From assembly GCA_009602725.1 (NCBI GenBank), contig WELB01000042.1, forward strand, positions 52,193-116,192: a stretch of 64,000 nt of DNA, written 5' to 3'. The stretch's first letter is position 1, and each line of letters opens with the position of its first letter. Both the position numbers and the translations under genes were made by a program. Under the pieces are notes generated by a model. It worked only from the letters and a program-made list of their open reading frames with translations. It had not been told where the DNA came from and did no database searches. Of the stretch, positions 12,687 to 24,379 are shown in pieces. This DNA is from Spirogloea muscicola. Lineage: Eukaryota > Streptophyta > Zygnematophyceae > Spirogloeales > Spirogloeaceae.

Positions 12687-12858
12687 GAGTGGCTCTCCCA
12701 ATTGGGGCAAGGGCTGTGAGAAGCCAGCCCGAAAAGAAGTGACAAGGTTCGAAGGGGCCAGATTACGAGCTAAGCAGCGACTGCGGGGCCATGGCAGAAC
12801 GGGGGAGGATGGACCACTCAGTAGTTACGAGTGAGGAGCCCCACATCCGACAGACTAG
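12687..12858 (-). repeat. LINE 3' end fragment (ORF tail plus 3' UTR)
   Basis: Nearly the same sequence as 22389-22560, and its left part matches 48933-49050 and 49468-49700. On the minus strand it starts with codons for DVRLLTRNY-like residues and a stop at about 12828-12858, then the 3' UTR with GGGCTGGCTTCTCACAGCCC-type hairpin and the closing GGGAGAGCCACTTC block. Confidence 0.75.
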
Positions 12859-13790
12859 CTGCTTAGAAGGGGGGCCGGGGGTCCACAAGTCCCGGGGTTT
12901 AGGCAGAGGGTCCTACCGCGGAGTTACCGGCGGGGGTGTCGACAGCCCCCGCGGCGCCNCTACTGTTGCTGTACTTGTGCCGCCGCCGCCGCTGCTGCCG
13001 CCGCCGCCGCCGCTGCCGCCGCCGCTGCCATCGCCTGCGCCGGGAGCGAGTACCGGCAGCCAGGGCTGCGTGCGCAGCGCCAGCGGAGCGCCTCCATCCC
13101 TGGTGCATCGCTCGGCGGCCCCTCGTGGGCTCTCGGTGACCAGCCCCACGCTCCCCCCCGGCCTGGCCGCCACAGCCCCAGGTGCAGAAGCCAGGGTGTG
13201 CTTGGAAAGCAACCCGGTGGCAGGAGTCTCTGGAAGGTCTCTTCCGGGTCCGTCCTGGTGCATGCCAGCCCTGGTCTTCGGCCCAGAGGTCCTAGGGTAG
13301 TCTGCCTGCCATGGAAGCTTGTGTGGTGGCGGCCTTTTTGGTGTCGAAGAGCAAACTCGTAGTTGTATTTGCCGTGCCTAGTTCCATGTCCTACACATGA
13401 TGCATGTCCTCCACAACAACCACCATAGCCTGTTCCCCTGTACTTCTCAGATCCATTGCACTGTCTCCACCCACTACCAGCCAATGGATATCCCATGCGC
13501 TTCGTCTCTTTCCTGCGTGTTGTCAGCATCGTCCTGCATCCTTCACTGTCTCCACGTGGCCCGCAGCGTTTGACCGGCTTTTCCTGTGCAAGAGCATGCA
13601 CTTGTTCAGCACAGCATGGTTGTCGTTGTTCTCCCACAGCTGGGTCTGCTGGCCTGCCGGATGTCACCCGGCTTAGGTCGGTGCCCGGAGTTGAGATGTT
13701 GGCCGCGCTGCCGTTTCTGTGCTCACGAGTGCACTCATGTCCGTACCCTTGTTCAATGGTCTGGCAGGGAATCTGAGAGTACCAGGAATC
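12859..13790. other. GC-rich intergenic / 5' flank of eEF3 with GCC-triplet run
   Basis: Contains a GCC/GCT triplet run at about 12980-13045 with one unresolved base at 12958. The poly-Ala, poly-Pro and poly-Arg frames across it are low-complexity and were not accepted as genes. The stretch 13300-13790 shows no recognisable coding sequence and is the likely promoter and 5' UTR of the eEF3 gene. Confidence 0.4.
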
Positions 13791-16700
13791 ATGTCGCCTC
13801 ACCTCCCAGCTGCAGCCACTGCGAGCAATGGAGAACCTCCTCCTTCATCTAAGATGACGCCTGTTGCCGATGCCTGGCTTCGCACTACGACATCGGTCGA
13901 GCCAGCCGAAAGCGAGAAGGCTGCACGAGAGCTGGCGGCTCTGGTCAAGGCTGGCGGGATTGTCCCCTTGGAGGTGAAGCTTCTAGCATGCCTGCCATCT
14001 CTGCGAAGAGCAGTCAGCAAGCTGTCTTAATCTTATTGAGGGGCATTTCCATTCCAGCAGATGAATGACTGTACATCTTGATGACGTTTTAGATGTTGGC
14101 TGACGTGCTGGTGGCAGTAAGCCATGCAGACCAGCATGATGCCTTCCATGTCGTGAGGTCAACCCTATGCTTTGCATGTTCCTTCTTGCGTTGAGCTTTG
14201 CAAGGGATGGCAGTGAGGCTCCTATGCTGCTTGGGTTAGCTCCATAGTCTGACGACTACCATTTTAATGTATACGTGCAGGAGGCAGGCATTTTTCGCAA
14301 GCTGCAGGCTGCAGCTTTAGATGGGAGTACCGAGAGTCGACTGGGGGCCCTTCACGTCATTAAGAGCTTGTCTGAAAACAAGGAGCACTCTTGCGAGCCT
14401 TACCTCCTTGAGCTCTTGCCGGCTATCTTGGATGCCTTTGCAGACAAGGCCCCTTCTGTGAGGAAGGAAGCAGACAAGGCAGGCAAGGCCTTGATGTACA
14501 TGGTTTGCCCTCATGCTGCCACCATGGTCCTCCCTGGTAAGCGTATAGGTTGAGGACTTCTGTGTTTGCTGTGTATCTACTTCTCGATGTAGCCCAGACC
14601 ACAGAGCATGCATGAAGCATGCAGAGGTCGTCAGTCTTGGGGCCTCATTGGTCGAAGAGGGCTTAGGTCGAGTATTCCATTAGCGACCCAAGGTGTAGCT
14701 TGGGATGATTGGTCACTCATCTCTCTCTCGTTGCGGTTGGGCAGTGCTTTTTGATGCAATGGAGAACCGGAAGAAGTGGCTAGCGCAGCAGGGCAGCCTG
14801 ATTCTTCTGTGGGCCCTTGCAAAATCTGCTCCCAAGCAAGTGGGAAAGAGCCTTCCAGCTATAGTACCCAAAGTTTCTGAGCATATGGTGGACGGGAAAG
14901 AGCAGGTCATGAAGACTGCTTATACAGCCATGCTTGCTTGCGCCAAGAACGTGAACAACAGCGACATCAATGACTTTGTGCCATCACTGGTGTCCTGCAT
15001 AGCCAGGCCGGGCGAGGTGCCCGACTGTGTGCACACATTGAGTGGCATAACCTTTGTCCAGCCCGTGACAGCTTCCACCCTCTCAATCATGGTGCCCTTG
15101 CTGGTCAGAGGTCTGAAGGAGCGTGCTACTGCTGTCAAGAGAAAGACAGCTGTGGTGATAGAGAACATGGCTAAGCTGGTAGACAATCCCGTAGATGCTG
15201 CACCGTTCTTGCCCCTCCTCATCCCAGGCTTGGAGAAGCTGGCCAAAGAGGTGGCGGATCCAGAATGTCGCCAAACAGCTGGCAAGGCTGCCGCTACGCT
15301 CGTTAGCATTGGGAATGGAGAGCAGCACTTTGTGGAAGATTCGCAGAATGCCAAGGGGGATGTTTCCCTGATTAGTAGTAGCTTGAAGGACATATTGGCT
15401 AGTGTAGTCAGGCAAGGAGAGAATGAGAGCCCTCTTTTTGCGACGACTTTGAACTTCGTAGGTGGACTTTGCTGCCGTTTGATTGACAACAATATTTTGG
15501 AGCTTGAAGGTAAGCTTCCACACTCCAGAGGGCTTTCTTCAGCAGCATATTTGTGCTTGATAAGCAGGCAACATATCAACAGCTTGCCCTGACTGTTTCA
15601 CGCTTCAAGCTCAGACTGGCACTGCAAGTCTTACACTTTTCTGCGACTGCTGCAGAGTGGTCACCATGTGTTTCTCCATACATTGCCCCATTTCTTCTCA
15701 AAGCAGAGGATTCGGGTGCCCTCACCCAAACCTTCTTGGCCAAGTGCAAGCAGCTCTTCTGCAAAGAGTCAGTCGACAATGATTGGGGAGACGAAGATGA
15801 AGAGGGAGAAGACTTGTGCAACTGCGAATTTTCACTTGGTTATGGTGGCAAGATTCTGCTGAACAATTCTAGGTGCTATTACACTCCTCCCTCACATGCC
15901 TGCTGTTGTTACGACATATGCAGACCTCTTTAATAAAGAACACCTGTGTAACTTGTTGCTCAAGGAGAGCAACCCTAAGTCCTGTACCGGAATACTGGGC
16001 ATATATTGACAGGCTGTGGCTAAAGCGTGGACGACGGTATGGCTTGTGCGGACCCAATGGAGCCGGCAAGTCCACCCTGATGCGAGCAATTGCCAATGGG
16101 CAGCTTAATGGCTTTCCTCCTCCAGACGAGCTGAAAACTGTATATGTTGAGCATGACCTGGACGCGTCACTAGTTGACATGGTAAGGGATTGCTGTCGCA
16201 AAGCATTTGCAGGGGCGCAAGGTGCGACTTAGGATGCAGTAAACGTAAGCTTTGCTGCTTTGAGGGGTATCATGTATCAGCGACATATGCCTGTGGGCAT
16301 CTAGCCAATTGGGCCATTCCTGCTGATAAAGCTCTTGATTTGTATTCCTTGATACTGTACAGGAGGTATTGGAGCTCATGCTAGCTGATCCCCTTATCAA
16401 GGGTGTCAACAAAGAGAAAGTTGTTGATACTCTGAAGTCCGTTGGCTTTGACGTTGAGAAGCTCAAGCTGCCCATTACAGCACTCTCAGGAGGATGGAAG
16501 ATGAAATTGGCTATCGCCAGGGCTATGATCTATGGGGCAGATGTGCTTCTGCTGGGTAAGGCTTATTGCAGACTCCTCTGAGCTGCCATTTGTAGATCTG
16601 TGCATGTTGTCTCCTTCACCAAGCGCATTTTATCAGTCCAAATGGCATTCATGACTGAATTACACGTTGGGAATGCTTGATTTTGGATCAGGAGCCATGC

Positions 16701-19285
16701 ACAACCTAAAAGCATAAACAAAAGTTACAGCTGCATGCTTTGTATAGCCTGACCAGATCCTTAACATTGTTGCGCATACCACGATGTCATGCAGATGAGC
16801 CTACAAATCATTTGGATGTCGCCAACATCGCATGGCTGGAGCATTACCTGGTGGACCAGACACAGATTTCAAGTATCATTGTGTCCCACGATTCCGGCTT
16901 CCTTGACAATGTGTGCACGGACATCATCCACTACGAGAAGCGAAAGCTCAGGCACTACAAGGGAAACCTCTCCAGCTTTGTGAAAGTGAGTGCAAGCTAG
17001 TCTGCCCGCAGACTGACAGAGTTTCCCTTTGGAATAATGGACTGATTTACATTGAGCATCCAGTGGCTTCATCAGCATCAAGCGGTTCCCACAGCTGCTG
17101 TCAAGCTGTTGACTTCCTGAGCTGCAGCTGAAGCTTGCGTCTTGTGTCGTGAGCCAACAGGTGAAGCCGGAAGCAAAGGTATATTATGATCTCAATGCAG
17201 TTGGCCTTAAATTCACGTTCCCAACACCTGGATACCTGGAAGGCATGAAGACGAAGCTAAGTCCGATCCTCAAAATAACAGGAGTGCATTTCACGTATCC
17301 GGGAGCTTCCAAGAAGACATTGGATAATGTCAATCTTCAGTGCTCACCTTCCAGCAGGGTTGGAGTTGTAGGAGCAAATGGCGCAGGGAAATCTACTTTG
17401 ATCAAGCTCCTAACTGGTGAACTCAAAGCTCAGGTGGGTATTCCTGGTCAGTTATATGCCTTCTACATTGTCTATGAAAGGCAGGCCCTCTGCAGGTCTT
17501 CTGTGCTCCTTGGGAGGTCCTTGAGGCATCAACAGGCTTGCATGCATTCACACAAAGCCCCAGTCTATCTACCTCTAGGCTGACCATGTGTCACGTCCCT
17601 ACCACGCAGGAAGGAAAAATTTGGAAGCACCCCAATCTTGGCATTGCTTATGTTGCCCAGCATGCTTTCCACCATGTTGAGCAGCACCTGGAAAAATCTC
17701 CCAGTGAATACATTAGGTGGCGCTATGAGCGTGGGGAGGATCGCGAAGAACTTCACAAGGTAAACAGCAGATGTTGTTGGACCATTGGCCCAGTTAGGCA
17801 TATTAGCTTGCCTTCAAAGGACAGTTGGTCAGTTCCTTCTGTGATGAAGGTATCCATACCTGTATAGCCTCAGTTAGAGTCTGATCTGCACGGCACCATC
17901 CTGGATAGCTTTGCTAATGACTTTCATGTGGGCAATGTGACCAGGTGCACAGGAAGATCAGCAAAGAGGAAGAGGCAAACATGCAGCAGCTAATCACTCA
18001 TGAGGGCAAAGCTAAGATTGTAGAGCGCTTGCTAGCCAGGCGGAAGTCCAAGAAGAGCTACGAGTACGAGGTGCAGGTGTGTCATACTCTCTGCTACCTC
18101 TGTATTTAGTATCACATTGTATCGAGAGCCCACTTTTTCACTTGATAAAACCTGCCTGAGAAATCGGAAATGACTGCAAAGCTAGCACAAGGGACGACCT
18201 TAATTTTCACTTCATCTTGCCCTTCAGTGGTTGGGCTTGAAGCCAGTCTGGAACTCTTGGCTTTCAAGGGAGATGCTCGAGCACCTCGGATTTGAGAAGC
18301 TTGTGAACGAGATAGATGCAAAGGAGGTTGCTCGCCTTGGGGTGTACAACAGGCCTCTCACTATTGCAGGAGTCCAAGAGCATTTCAACGACTTTGGTCT
18401 GGAGGCAGAGTTTGGGACCTATGGTCAGATATGTAATCTATCAGGTCCGTACTTCATGCAGCATGCTGCCTATGCTGCACATTCCTGCTTGATTTGTTCG
18501 TTGTCTCTCACTGCGTGTTCCCACAATCAGGATTGTCTTGTTGATAACTTGCTTTTGCCTTGTCACTTATGCTTGGCTGCACTGTAGACATGCATAGTGT
18601 AGTTGCTAGTCCATCTGCATGTCCTGCATGTTAGCCTTGTCGAAATACTGCACCTAACTCCACAGCTGTAGCATGATGACAAGCCTACTGAGACGTGCTG
18701 TATTGTGCTTGTGCAGGCGGGCAAAAAGTCAAGGTGGTCCTTGCAGCTGCCATGTGGAGCAATCCACACATGATTGTGCTTGACGAGCCGACCAATTTTT
18801 TGGACCGTGACTCACTTGGGGCCTTGGCGGGTGCTATCAAGGACTTTGGAGGTACGTTTGCACTGCTGCGCTTGCTTCTGGTGATTCTTATCTCGAGTGC
18901 AAGCCTACCGTAGCCTGATTTGCTATATGCAAGTCATGTTCGATTGTGTTTGTGTTCAGCGTATGGTAGGTCATACCAGCCGATTGTGTCCAACATTGGA
19001 GAAGGTGTAACTTCCAGCTCCCTGATTGTGCTGCACTTGTGCGCCCTTGGATTCTTGTGCACAGGTGCTGTCCTTGTCATCTCTCACAACCGAGAGTTCA
19101 TGGCGGCTATATGCAATGAAACTTGGACCGTGGCAGACGGGAATGTCACAGCCCCCACGAATGCTGGCTGGTTAGCGGGTCAAAGGCTGGAGGCTGCCAG
19201 GTTGAAGCTGGAAGAAGTAGCGAAGGCAAAGGCTGCCAAGAAGGCTGGCACTGCCGCCGTTTTGCCAGCGGCAGTGAAGACTTGA
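13791..19285 (+). CDS. eEF3: Translation elongation factor 3 (eEF3), ABC-F ATPase
   Basis: Thirteen exons with consistent phases: 13791-13973, 14281-14536, 14745-15509, 15656-15872, 16013-16181, 16363-16555, 16795-16985, 17161-17433, 17610-17759, 17945-18076, 18228-18444, 18717-18851 and 19065-19285. They give 1033 residues; yeast eEF3 has 1044. Residues ~60-400 are HEAT repeats (for example [18 protein letters not shown]). Then come [22 protein letters not shown]1 (GPNGAGKST ~490, [21 protein letters not shown]) and ABC2 (GANGAGKST ~730, [21 protein letters not shown]). The eEF3-specific chromodomain insert sits at ~835-900 ([17 protein letters not shown]). In fungi this ATPase frees deacylated tRNA from the ribosomal E site at each elongation cycle. 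The C-terminus is short and Ala/Lys-rich, without the long poly-Lys tail of yeast. No defect was seen, so it should be functional. Confidence 0.95.
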
Positions 19286-21139
19286 TCTGCTACTTGGAGC
19301 GCATGCTTGCAAAGTGGCCCTTGACCCATGCTGGGCCAAGGTCGGCTGCTGCTTGGGCAGCTCATTTCTCCCCCTCATTTCCTCCATGCCCTATGCAGTC
19401 TGATTTATAATTCTTTAGGGGCCAGCACTGGTCCCAGGTGCGCGGATGCGGTGTGTGAAGTCATTTCTGCGAGTGTGTGTGGGAGCCAGGCCGAGTCAGT
19501 ATTACCGAGTTGAGTGCCTCCGTGATGCCTTTATATCAAGTAGTACGTACATTTAGGCTTAGGAAGACAGACATAGAAGTATTCAGAACTCTCATTATGC
19601 TGTGCTGGCCTTTCGTAGCCACTTTTCCCTCTTGAAAGAGCTCTGCGCTGGTCTTGCAATAGTCCATGCACACGGAGTCCCTCGTTCTGGGGTTGTGTCT
19701 TCAGCAGTATGGCAAGGCGATTTTGCGGCCTTGTCCTGTTTGCCAGCCAGGACTCTGAATGTGACAACATCATATACAAATGTGGGAGCAAACAGAAGAT
19801 CCATCTCAAGACTTGCTTGGTAGTCACCTAGGAATCGCCATTTTCAAAGTCCTCCGGTGCATATGCACCAGTTAACGGTCACAAATATATGCATGTTTTA
19901 CATTTTTGCATTATGCGACTCTGATTCGACTTGGCGAGGTGGTTCAAAAGGGAGGGACTTGGCCTTCGTAGAGGCTTGTACACACCCATGGGATGAATGA
20001 AACATTGCAAGCAGCTGCTTAGAAGATAAAAGGTGGCACGCATAAACCGCCAGCGACACTATTATCCTTGCGCTCCCCTTGTCCACCATTGTCTGCCATT
20101 GCTGGCAACGTTAGCGCAGATACTTATACATGAGATTGTTTAGTGGCAGGGTCTAATGCTGTTTCACAATACAAGGTGACTACAGTCAAGGGTCTGAACT
20201 TCCAGGGCAGGCGACTATTGATGTCACACGGTTTTGCTGCATCCACACACCCACCACTTCCTGTCATTTACACTCCCGTGTGCTTGGCTGGAAGTTTGCC
20301 TCTCTTCACAGGGACAACAGACTGCCCCTGTAGGCGGTACAGACTCAGACTCGCTCTGCTGGTGTGGCAATACAGATCCAGATTGGCTCGTAATGACAGA
20401 ACAAGGTCAGATGATAAGCACAGGCTTCACTCACCCTCGGGTGGGTGGCCGCCGTAAGTAGTGCGCACGGGAGAAACGCGTTTGCCTCATACTTGATAAG
20501 CCCAATGTGCCAGGACAACTCCGTCTCACAGAGAGCACTACTACAACCCACTAAGCTGAGTGACATGGTCACCCAGCCCACTCAATAGTACTACCACACT
20601 TTGAGAGCTTTCCAGCCAAAAATGCACATTGAACTTATTGTCATAACGCTGAATGACCTTGTTAAGATAGTGTAGGACAAGATGGAAGGGAAGGATAGGA
20701 TGAGGTCTTCCAAGATATACATCAGCAGCAAGTCGACATAACATCTATGAACTAGAGTATGACAATCACGAAAGTCTTCACCATTAGACTAAAGCCCCTG
20801 GGATTGCCACTACATCCTCGCTCTCTCAGGCGGAAGACGATTGTATTCATTGATACCAAACAGTGTTTCACGTAATCAATCCTTTATTCAGAAGCACGTG
20901 ACTGGTCAATGCAAACAAACACCAACTTCTTGGCAGAGCCGGCTTCACATGCATCTGTACTTGCTGCTCCAATTCATGCTATTGTAGGATAGCTGCAACT
21001 TTCTGATTAGACGCGGTACACCGCATCCAGGCACCAGACAGTGGTCTCTATCAGATAGACAGCTGGCCAGTAAGCTCCCAACTTCAAATCAACTGAATAT
21101 AATAATAGTTACTTCATCAAATCTGCCAGGCACCTGTAT
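19286..21139. other. Intergenic, no gene recognised
   Basis: AT content is higher than in the flanks. It holds the 3' UTRs of eEF3 (+) and glutaredoxin (-). Short frames at 19530-19830 and 20140-20460 have no family resemblance, and no LINE tail was found. Confidence 0.4.
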
Positions 21140-21876
21140 CTACGCAGTGACCTGCTGTTCAGAGAGGAGTTTCTGGAGCTCCCCGCTCTTGTTAGCAGCA
21201 ATGGTCGCATCTGCGCCACCCAGCAGCTTACCCCCAACGAAAACAAAAGGTACAGTCCTTTGATGATATTCCTGCGTCAGCGCCTCCTGATGACAGAGCC
21301 ATTCCTCTGTGTGTAAGGACAAACTGGTCTGGAACCACAGCAACGGCTTCGGAGATCCCAGTGCACAAGGGACGAAGAGCATCTGCAGCTGCGCAGGCTG
21401 TACAACCACATGCATCAGCGAGGGGGGTAATCCAACCTGAATCTGGCTTCCATCTTGCTCTTCGTCGAGCTCGTAGACCTTGTGCTTCACGTTCATGGAG
21501 CTGAACAGCTCCTTGACCTGCCCAAAGAACGAGGCATGTGACGATCCGCTCTTATTTTGCTGCCAACCAGTGTAGGGACAAGGCCATTGACTTGCAATGC
21601 AGGAACTTGGATGACATACCAGCATGAGCAACAACTCACAAACCTCAAGAAGCCTTACAGCAACTGAGGGCATAGAGCCGCAGACAGAGGGCTCGCTCCA
21701 ACGTGGCTGCGGAAGAGAGAGGGTCGCACCTTTTTGCAGAAAGGGCAGTAGCTCTTGCTGAAGACCATGACAGGGTTGTCGGTGATGAGGCTCTTGGCCT
21801 TCTCCTGCGCCATGGTCGCGAGAGCCCGCCTGGGCAGAGGCTCGAGCAGCGGGGCGCGGCGCAAGCGCGGATGCAC
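21140..21876 (-). CDS. GRX: Class I glutaredoxin (CPFC active site)
   Basis: Three minus-strand exons: 21813 (or 21876)-21730, 21517-21437 and 21286-21140, all phase 0. From Met 21813 the protein has 103 residues, the normal size of a single-domain dithiol glutaredoxin. It reads VMVFSKSYCPFCKK with redox Cys pair CPFC, then VYELDEEQDGSQIQ, then the cis-Pro loop TVPFVFVGG and the glutathione-binding GGADATIA. It would reduce disulfides and glutathionylated proteins using glutathione. An upstream Met at 21876 adds 21 Arg/Leu/Ala-rich residues that could be an organelle presequence. The active site is CPFC where most plant class I proteins have CPYC. The long open frame running from 22165 reads through introns and is not the gene product. 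Confidence 0.93.
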
Positions 21877-22388
21877 GGCCGCCGCGAGCGCCCGGAGGGG
21901 AGCTCGGAGCGCCAGGCCTCAGTGGAGTGGCGACGAGGCGAGGTGGCGGCAATGAGAGCGTGCTACGCTGGGCAAAGTGACTGGGAGTCGGACAGCAGAC
22001 GTTTAAGTAGCTGTCGGGAGCGGCCGGAAGGAAGGGAGAGACGAAGCAGCCATCCCACGGGAACGAGAGATAGATGCTTCCACGGAAAAGGGAAGAAAGG
22101 GAGACAACAAACAGGTCCTCCAATGTAAGGCGATGTATTGAGAGGCCGGCCCAACAGAGTGTCATTCCTCGAGCCTTAGACCAACCAGGACTGTTGTAAG
22201 GCTCGAGTTGGCCCCGCTTTCAGTTTCATGCGCACCGCCGCGCGCCTTTTGCTCTTTCGTCACGGACGAGAGAGAGGCTTCAGCAAATTCCAATGGGGCA
22301 AGTGGGCGGGCGGGGAGAAAAGCGAGCGTGGGAACAGCCAATGAGGCGCCGGGGAAGTGTGGCCAAGGCGTGGGCCGTGGATCTAGAA
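21877..22388. other. Intergenic, 5' flank of glutaredoxin
   Basis: GC-rich; no gene recognised. The 3' part (about 22280-22388) resembles the flank at 12420-12560 and probably belongs to LINE debris. Confidence 0.35.
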
Positions 22389-22787
22389 GAAGTGGCTCTC
22401 CCAATGGGGGCAAGGGCTGTGAGAAGCCAGCCCGAAAAGAATTGACAAGGTTCGAAGGGGCCAAACTACGAGCTAAGCAGCGACTGCGGGGCCTGAAGAG
22501 GCTATGGCAGAATGGGGGAGGATGGACCACTTAGTAGTTACGAGTGAGGAGCCTCACATCTAGAAGCCCCGTCCGCTCGCGACGGCGGCCACGACTGGAA
22601 CTAGTGGGGAGCCGCGGCGAGGCCACCGCGTCCTTGCTACCGTCATCTAGGGAAAGGGCTCGCCCCCTTGAGGATAGGGGCTCGAAAAGCCAGCCCAAAA
22701 ACGAATGAACAAAGTACGAGAAGGGGGCCAGGGGAAGCGCTAAGCAAACCAAGCACAACAAGAAACAAAGCAGCTACGTATTACTCA
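22389..22787 (-). repeat. LINE 3' UTR and an extra LINE tail
   Basis: 22389-22560 is a separate LINE tail (DVRLLTRNY-stop, then hairpin UTR) close to 12687-12858. 22561-22787 is mostly the 3' UTR of the adjacent minus-strand LINE copy, with the GGGCTGGCTTTTCGAGCCCC hairpin near 22680-22700. Confidence 0.65.
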
Positions 22788-24340
22788 GTAACCCCTGCTC
22801 AGCAGCCTCAGGTCAGAGAAGCTAGGCTCCTGGAAGTGGGTCCCCTGCCCAGAGGCAAAGGCAGCAGCGAGGGCTCTGCCGGCACGCAGGTGCAGCGCGC
22901 GGGCCATAAACCTCTGCAGCGAGACGGCCAAGCGCATCCGGTACACCTGCGCTAGCGACCCGGCTGCAGGAAAGTCCCCCTGCTCCCCATGGAAGCGGCG
23001 GACGATGGTGTGGCGGGCGAGCTGGGTGAGCAGCTCGAGCCACCGAGCGCCCAACACCCCATGCGTGTCGACAGCCAGCGGGAAGAACTCGTCTTCCCGC
23101 GGGTGATCAGCGTGCTTGAGCTCCTTAGCTCGAGCGGCGCAGGCGACCGCATACCCAGCCTTGATGGCACATTGGGCTGGGTGTGAGCGGTCGTATGCGT
23201 CTGTGGTCACCACGTCCAGGAGAAGATGTGGCCCGCCGGCTTTTGGGGTGGCCACAAGGTCTACGCGACGTGCGTGGAGACCGTCGGCCCTTTGCTGGAG
23301 CCGCATGACGGCGGAGTTCTCCGCTGCCACCGAGAAGCCGGCCTCCATCAGGATGCCATGCATTGCATCCCGGAGGCGGTTGTGGGCCGCTGTCCGCTCT
23401 CCGCCGTGGGAACAGCGCAGAACATGAGCGGCCAGCTCCCCAGGCTCGGCCCCTCGCTCGCCACATTCACACTGACGCACACCCTGGAGACATGGCGGCT
23501 GGAGGCCCAGGAGCCAGTGGACGGCACTGCGAAATACCTCGTCAGGGAGAGTGAGGGCGTCGTTGAGGGGGAGGGCCTGGAGCCACGCCGCGGCCCCCGG
23601 GGAAGAGGCCGAGTGGAGTCGCGCGCGCCCGCGCAGGTCGGCCTCCGAGAGCTGCAGCAAGGCTGTGGTGAAGGCTGCCTTGTCCATCGCGGCTGCGAAG
23701 CGCACTTGGACGCGCAGGTCGGCGGTGTGCGCGAGGTGCGCAAAGGAGACCGCCTGGCCCGCCAGGTCCGGGTGCGCCGCGAGCAGCTCCTGGTGGGCGG
23801 AGCGTAGCGACGCCTGGAAAGGCAGCACACCCGTTTCTACCTCCGCCGCCGCCTGCTCCAGCGCACGCCGGCCGTGGACCAAGAAACGCTGGGCCACGGA
23901 GGCGGCTGTCTGCGCCCAGCTGCCGAGGTACGCCGCCCGGCAGAACGGACGAGCGGGCGCACGCGGAGACCGCTGTAACTGAGGGGTAGCGTCGCCTGAT
24001 GAAGAGCGGCAGGCGACTGTGGAAGCCCTGGTGGCGGACCAGGGCCGCCAGGCTCGTCACCATGCCTGCGTCGAAACTGGCGTACGCCGCCAGCGCCCCT
24101 GGGGACGGCGGGGTGGCCCGCGTCAGATACTGGGATCTCTGCGCAATGGCCTTGGTCAACATGGCCAGAGCCAGCTGCATATCCTGCAGCTCGGGGAGCC
24201 GGGCCGCAGGCTGGAGGTGCTCCTCGAGGCGGGCTCGCAGCTGCCCCTCCACGAAGGACGGCGCGCCGATAGGGACCCCCAGGAGGGTGAAGCCGTCGGC
24301 AGGAGTCAGGCATCCGGGGGGCAGCGCCAGGGTGGATGGG
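22788..24340 (-). mobile_element. LINE copy A, 5'-truncated, C-terminal ORF with CCHC finger and restriction-like endonuclease
   Basis: Non-LTR retrotransposon remnant. The upstream part (about 24326-23940) encodes the RT thumb region (LLGVPIGAPSFVEGQ, LPELQDMQLALAMLTKA, yLTRATPP). One frameshift near 23950 leads into a 370-codon frame (23897-22788). In that frame C143, C145, H158 and C162 form the CCHC finger (CECGERG...HVLRC), followed by AHNRLRDAM and a PD-(D/E)xK-like endonuclease core with R-V-D213 and LLLD228VV. The frame ends DLRLLSRGY. The RT catalytic YxDD is absent, so the copy is dead on arrival. It forms the left arm of an inverted repeat with copy B; the two proteins are about 90% identical over readable parts (estimated by eye). 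Confidence 0.85.
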
Positions 24341-24379
24341 AGGCCCCTTCGTCATTTGGCCCCTTCGAACCTATTGTCA
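24341..24379. other. Spacer of the LINE inverted repeat
   Basis: About 39 bases between the two arms. It consists of two GGCCCCTTCG-type blocks around GTCATTT, matching LINE 3' UTR wording seen near 48585-48605 and 49315-49340, so the spacer itself is LINE-derived. Confidence 0.6.

Noticed and set aside
12960-13802. Minus-strand frame with a poly-Ala run opposite the eEF3 5' region
   Set aside because: Created by a GCC triplet run; no domain, no splice support, opposite to eEF3.
19530-20460. Short frames between eEF3 and glutaredoxin
   Set aside because: Under 105 codons, no recognisable motif, no splice pattern.
21140-22165. A single 341-codon minus-strand protein
   Set aside because: It reads through two introns of the glutaredoxin gene; only the listed exons match the family.
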